From an uncultured Eubacteriales bacterium (GTDB lineage: Bacteria; Bacillota; Clostridia; Oscillospirales; Acutalibacteraceae), in contig ONWI01000145.1 of the NCBI GenBank assembly GCA_900321515.1, forward strand, positions 1 to 23,231: a stretch of 23,231 nucleotides of DNA, in the 5' to 3' direction. A program made the translations under genes and the position numbers. Of the stretch, positions 21,402 through 23,231 are shown one piece after another. The notes beneath the pieces are model-generated. The model saw only the letters and a list, made by a program, of their open reading frames with translations. It was not told where the DNA came from and searched no databases. Position 1 is the first letter of the stretch. The number at the start of each line of letters is the position of its first letter.

Positions 21402-21407
21402 TATAAT
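21402..21407 (+). promoter_or_regulatory. possible promoter of the RnfA-like gene (-10 only)
   Basis: TATAAT with TGA before it (extended -10), 52 bp upstream of the TTG start. The -35 position (TAGATT) is poor. Confidence 0.45.
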
Positions 21408-21458
21408 TAATTTGAGATAAAGTCTGCATTATTTGCGTTGTTAATGGGAGGAAGTCAG

Positions 21459-22034
21459 TTGAAATATTTAGGAGAATTCTTATCCTATATACTATTCGCG
21501 GTGTTTGCTCAAAACCTGCTGCTTGGCAGGGCGATTGGCATGAGCGACATTATCAACGCGATGAATCACAGGCGGTCGCTTCCGAAGCTGCTGCTTGCAG
21601 TGGGGTGCTGGTCTGCCGCAGGTATGATGCTGATGTGGCTTTTATCGAGGTTTGTTACCGACATGGACGGCTATATTCTTTTTGCCCTGATGTATTCGCT
21701 CAGTTGTGCGGCGTTGTATTTTCAGACAGACCGTGCTCTTGCGCGATTAAGTCCGGAGGCTTATGACAAATGGAGCGGTATTCTGCCCCATGCGCTGATT
21801 AATTCGATTGTCATTGGTGCGCCCCTTTCCGCGCTTTCCGCCGGAATACCCAATTGGTATTCCGCTCTTGGCTGCGGGATTGGATGTGCGCTCGGTCTCG
21901 GAATTGGTGTGATAATTATCAAGAATGGCATGGCTATTCTTGACAGACCAGACATACCAAAGGCGTTTGCCGGCGTACCGATTATGCTGATCTACATCGG
22001 AATAATATCACTTGGCTTCTGTTCGTTTTTATGA
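21459..22034 (+). CDS. solitary RnfA/NqrE-like membrane protein lacking the cluster cysteines
   Basis: 191 residues with about six hydrophobic helices. The C-terminal phrase RPDIPKAFAGVPIMLIYIGIISLGF closely follows the RnfA/RsxA/NqrE ending (ADVP-F-G--I-LI-AGL--LAF), and length and topology agree with the Rnf-Nqr family (PF02508). Family members sit in six-subunit ion pumps and hold a [2Fe-2S] cluster with one Cys each in the GxCPF and TNC motifs. Aligned by eye, these positions are Ser29 (GMSD) and Ser116 (INSIV) here, so the cluster is probably absent. No other rnf gene is nearby. TTG 21459 is chosen because GGGAGG (21446-21451) is 7 nt away; the upstream TTG has no site. Function unknown. 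Confidence 0.75.
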   Translation: MKYLGEFLSYILFAVFAQNLLLGRAIGMSDIINAMNHRRSLPKLLLAVGCWSAAGMMLMWLLSRFVTDMDGYILFALMYSLSCAALYFQTDRALARLSPEAYDKWSGILPHALINSIVIGAPLSALSAGIPNWYSALGCGIGCALGLGIGVIIIKNGMAILDRPDIPKAFAGVPIMLIYIGIISLGFCSFL

Positions 22035-22040
22035 TATAAT
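22012..22040 (+). promoter_or_regulatory. prmA promoter, overlapping the 3' end of the RnfA-like gene
   Basis: TTGGCT (22012-22017), 17 nt, TATAAT (22035-22040) with the upstream TGA stop codon acting as the extended -10 TGN. It lies 78 bp before the prmA ATG. Confidence 0.65.
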
Positions 22041-22118
22041 GCGTAATACAAATCTTATATATTACAAATTGGAATATTGAGGATGAATAATAACTAATTC
22101 AAAAGGACGGTAATTGAC

Positions 22119-23093
22119 ATGCAGTGGATAGAGACAAATATTTACACCACAACCGATGGAATTGAACCGCTTTGCGGCAGACTGTACGCGGTTGGTCTGA
22201 ACGGCGTACAGATAAAGGATGCGGCGGATTTTAACGATTTCATTGAGAATGAGACACAGTACTGGGATTACATTGATGAATCTCTCGAACCGCTCAAGAC
22301 CTGCGAAACATGTGTCACGGTATATCTGACAGATGACACGGACGGAAGGGAACTGCTCTCGCATATTCGCGGCACTGTGGCGGAACTGAAGTCACTTGAT
22401 ACCGAAGGAAAATTCGGCAGACTTGAAATAGAATTGAGCGGAATAAACGAGGAGGATTGGGCAAATAATTGGAAGAAATATTACAAACCGTTTAACTTAG
22501 GCAAAAAATTACTTATTAAACCGGAGTGGGAAGAGCTTGACGCAGCCAGTATGAATGACAAGGTTGTATTGAGTATGAACCCTGGTCATCTCTTCGGGAC
22601 AGGCACTCACCACTCGACGCAGCTCTGTATGATCGAACTGGAAAAATATGTGCATAGTGGAGACAGAGTGCTTGATTTAGGATGCGGGAGCGGCATTCTT
22701 TCGATACTGTCGCTGCTGCTTGGGGCTGAGAGCGCGGTTGCGGTGGATATTGATCCGGCGGCTCCGGTTACCGCGATGGAGAATTTAGCCATGAACGGCA
22801 TATCTCCTGAACGATACAGCGTGCTGGTTGGCAACGTCATTGATGACGAGGCTCTCAGGGAAAAAATAGGCGGGGATTATGACGTGGTTGTCGCAAACAT
22901 CGTGGCAGACGTTATCATAGCAATGAGCCGCACGGCATATTCGCAGACACGGAATGGCGGAATATTCATCACATCCGGAATCATAGGACCTCGGGGAGAT
23001 GAGGTTAAGGCGGCGATAACTGAGGCAGGCTTTGAGATAACAGATATCCATGAGCAAAGCGACTGGCTGTGCATTACTGCTAAGAAAAACTGA
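22119..23093 (+). CDS. prmA: ribosomal protein L11 methyltransferase
   Basis: PrmA trimethylates ribosomal protein L11 with S-adenosylmethionine. The 324-residue product has the N-terminal substrate-recognition part starting WIETNIYT, the central ENWK-like EEDWANNWKKYY, the characteristic NPGHLFGTGTHHST block (about 153-166), SAM motif I LDLGCGSG (185-192), VAVDIDPAA, and the NIVADVI motif typical of PrmA. Length is slightly longer than E. coli PrmA, as usual in Firmicutes. ATG 22119 has AAAAGGA at 22101-22107. It has a promoter inside the end of the preceding gene and may also be read through from it. Confidence 0.95.
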   Translation: MQWIETNIYTTTDGIEPLCGRLYAVGLNGVQIKDAADFNDFIENETQYWDYIDESLEPLKTCETCVTVYLTDDTDGRELLSHIRGTVAELKSLDTEGKFGRLEIELSGINEEDWANNWKKYYKPFNLGKKLLIKPEWEELDAASMNDKVVLSMNPGHLFGTGTHHSTQLCMIELEKYVHSGDRVLDLGCGSGILSILSLLLGAESAVAVDIDPAAPVTAMENLAMNGISPERYSVLVGNVIDDEALREKIGGDYDVVVANIVADVIIAMSRTAYSQTRNGGIFITSGIIGPRGDEVKAAITEAGFEITDIHEQSDWLCITAKKN

Positions 23094-23135
23094 CCAAAAT
23101 GACGAATTTTTTGTTTTTTAGGTGTTGAACGTGCT

Positions 23136-23179
23136 TGACATTTGGTGAGTGTCACAAAATCCCCGATATTCAGTATAAT
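23136..23179 (+). promoter_or_regulatory. promoter with operator-like repeat before the last gene
   Basis: TATAAT (23174-23179) with a weak -35 GTCACA (23151-23156) 17 nt upstream. TGACA-N9-TGTCA (23136-23154) is an inverted repeat overlapping the -35, a common operator position. Confidence 0.4.
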
Positions 23180-23208
23180 ATATATGACAGATATATAGGG
23201 GGATTTAT

Positions 23209-23231
23209 ATGTTTATCAACAAATCGTTCGA
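23209..23231 (+). CDS. start of a gene cut by the window edge
   Basis: ATG 23209 follows AGGGGGA (23197-23203) by 5 nt and opens MFINKSF before the window ends. Too short to identify; the promoter and ribosome binding site in front of it support a real gene. Confidence 0.5.

Noticed and set aside
1..23231. CRISPR array, tRNA or rRNA genes, prophage or toxin-antitoxin genes
   Set aside because: I saw no regularly spaced identical repeats, tRNA-like cloverleaf or rRNA sequence, and no phage or toxin-antitoxin gene signature.

Overview
The window is a chromosomal replication-origin neighbourhood of a Gram-positive bacterium, most likely a Clostridia member of the Ruminococcaceae/Oscillospiraceae type. 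This rests on the gene order rpmH(-) | dnaA-dnaN-yaaA(S4)-recF-remB(DUF370)-gyrB-gyrA, strong AGGAGG-type ribosome binding sites with frequent TTG/GTG starts, TTGACA/TATAAT promoters, a GyrA-linked DUF1836 regulator, an ECF-type thiamine transporter under a TPP riboswitch, and roughly 46-50% GC in the dnaA, dnaN and recF genes (hand count). No species can be named from the sequence alone.

Layout. 1-39 is the 5' end of rpmH on the minus strand. 40-438 holds the divergent rpmH and dnaA promoters and one DnaA-box-like site. 439-5356 is the replication block dnaA, dnaN, yaaA, recF, remB. The 721-bp dnaA-dnaN gap contains the dnaA terminator, apparently split by a 99-bp MITE-like element, then several inverted repeats with TTTTCAAC cores. 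5356-10753 is gyrB and gyrA with their signals; the unusually long 486-bp gyrB-gyrA gap has the densest set of DnaA-box-like sites in the window. From 10844 an accessory stretch begins: a DUF1836 regulator behind a consensus promoter carrying three 21-bp-phased operator-like repeats, a small membrane protein, tandem 33-34-bp repeats, a small zinc-ribbon protein, then an NfeD-like protein, a glycine-rich membrane protein, another zinc-ribbon protein, a BspA-type leucine-rich-repeat lipoprotein and a flotillin (SPFH) protein. 16118-18370 is a large exported protein ending in an endonuclease/exonuclease/phosphatase domain. 18462-20177 is guaB (IMP dehydrogenase). 20315-21359 is a TPP-riboswitch-controlled thiT. 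21459-22034 encodes a solitary RnfA/NqrE-like membrane protein, followed by prmA (22119-23093) and the first codons of another gene.

How the parts fit: the left half is core DNA replication, repair and supercoiling machinery, with box-like sites in three separate gaps. The centre encodes a membrane-microdomain pair (NfeD plus flotillin) with small uncharacterised neighbours. The right half is nucleotide and cofactor metabolism plus ribosomal protein methylation.

The signals most worth a second look are the phased palindromes at the DUF1836 promoter, the RnfA homologue in which both expected iron-sulfur cysteines appear to be serines, the DnaA-box-like cluster between gyrB and gyrA, the tandem duplication inside GyrB, and the MITE-like insertion in the dnaA terminator.
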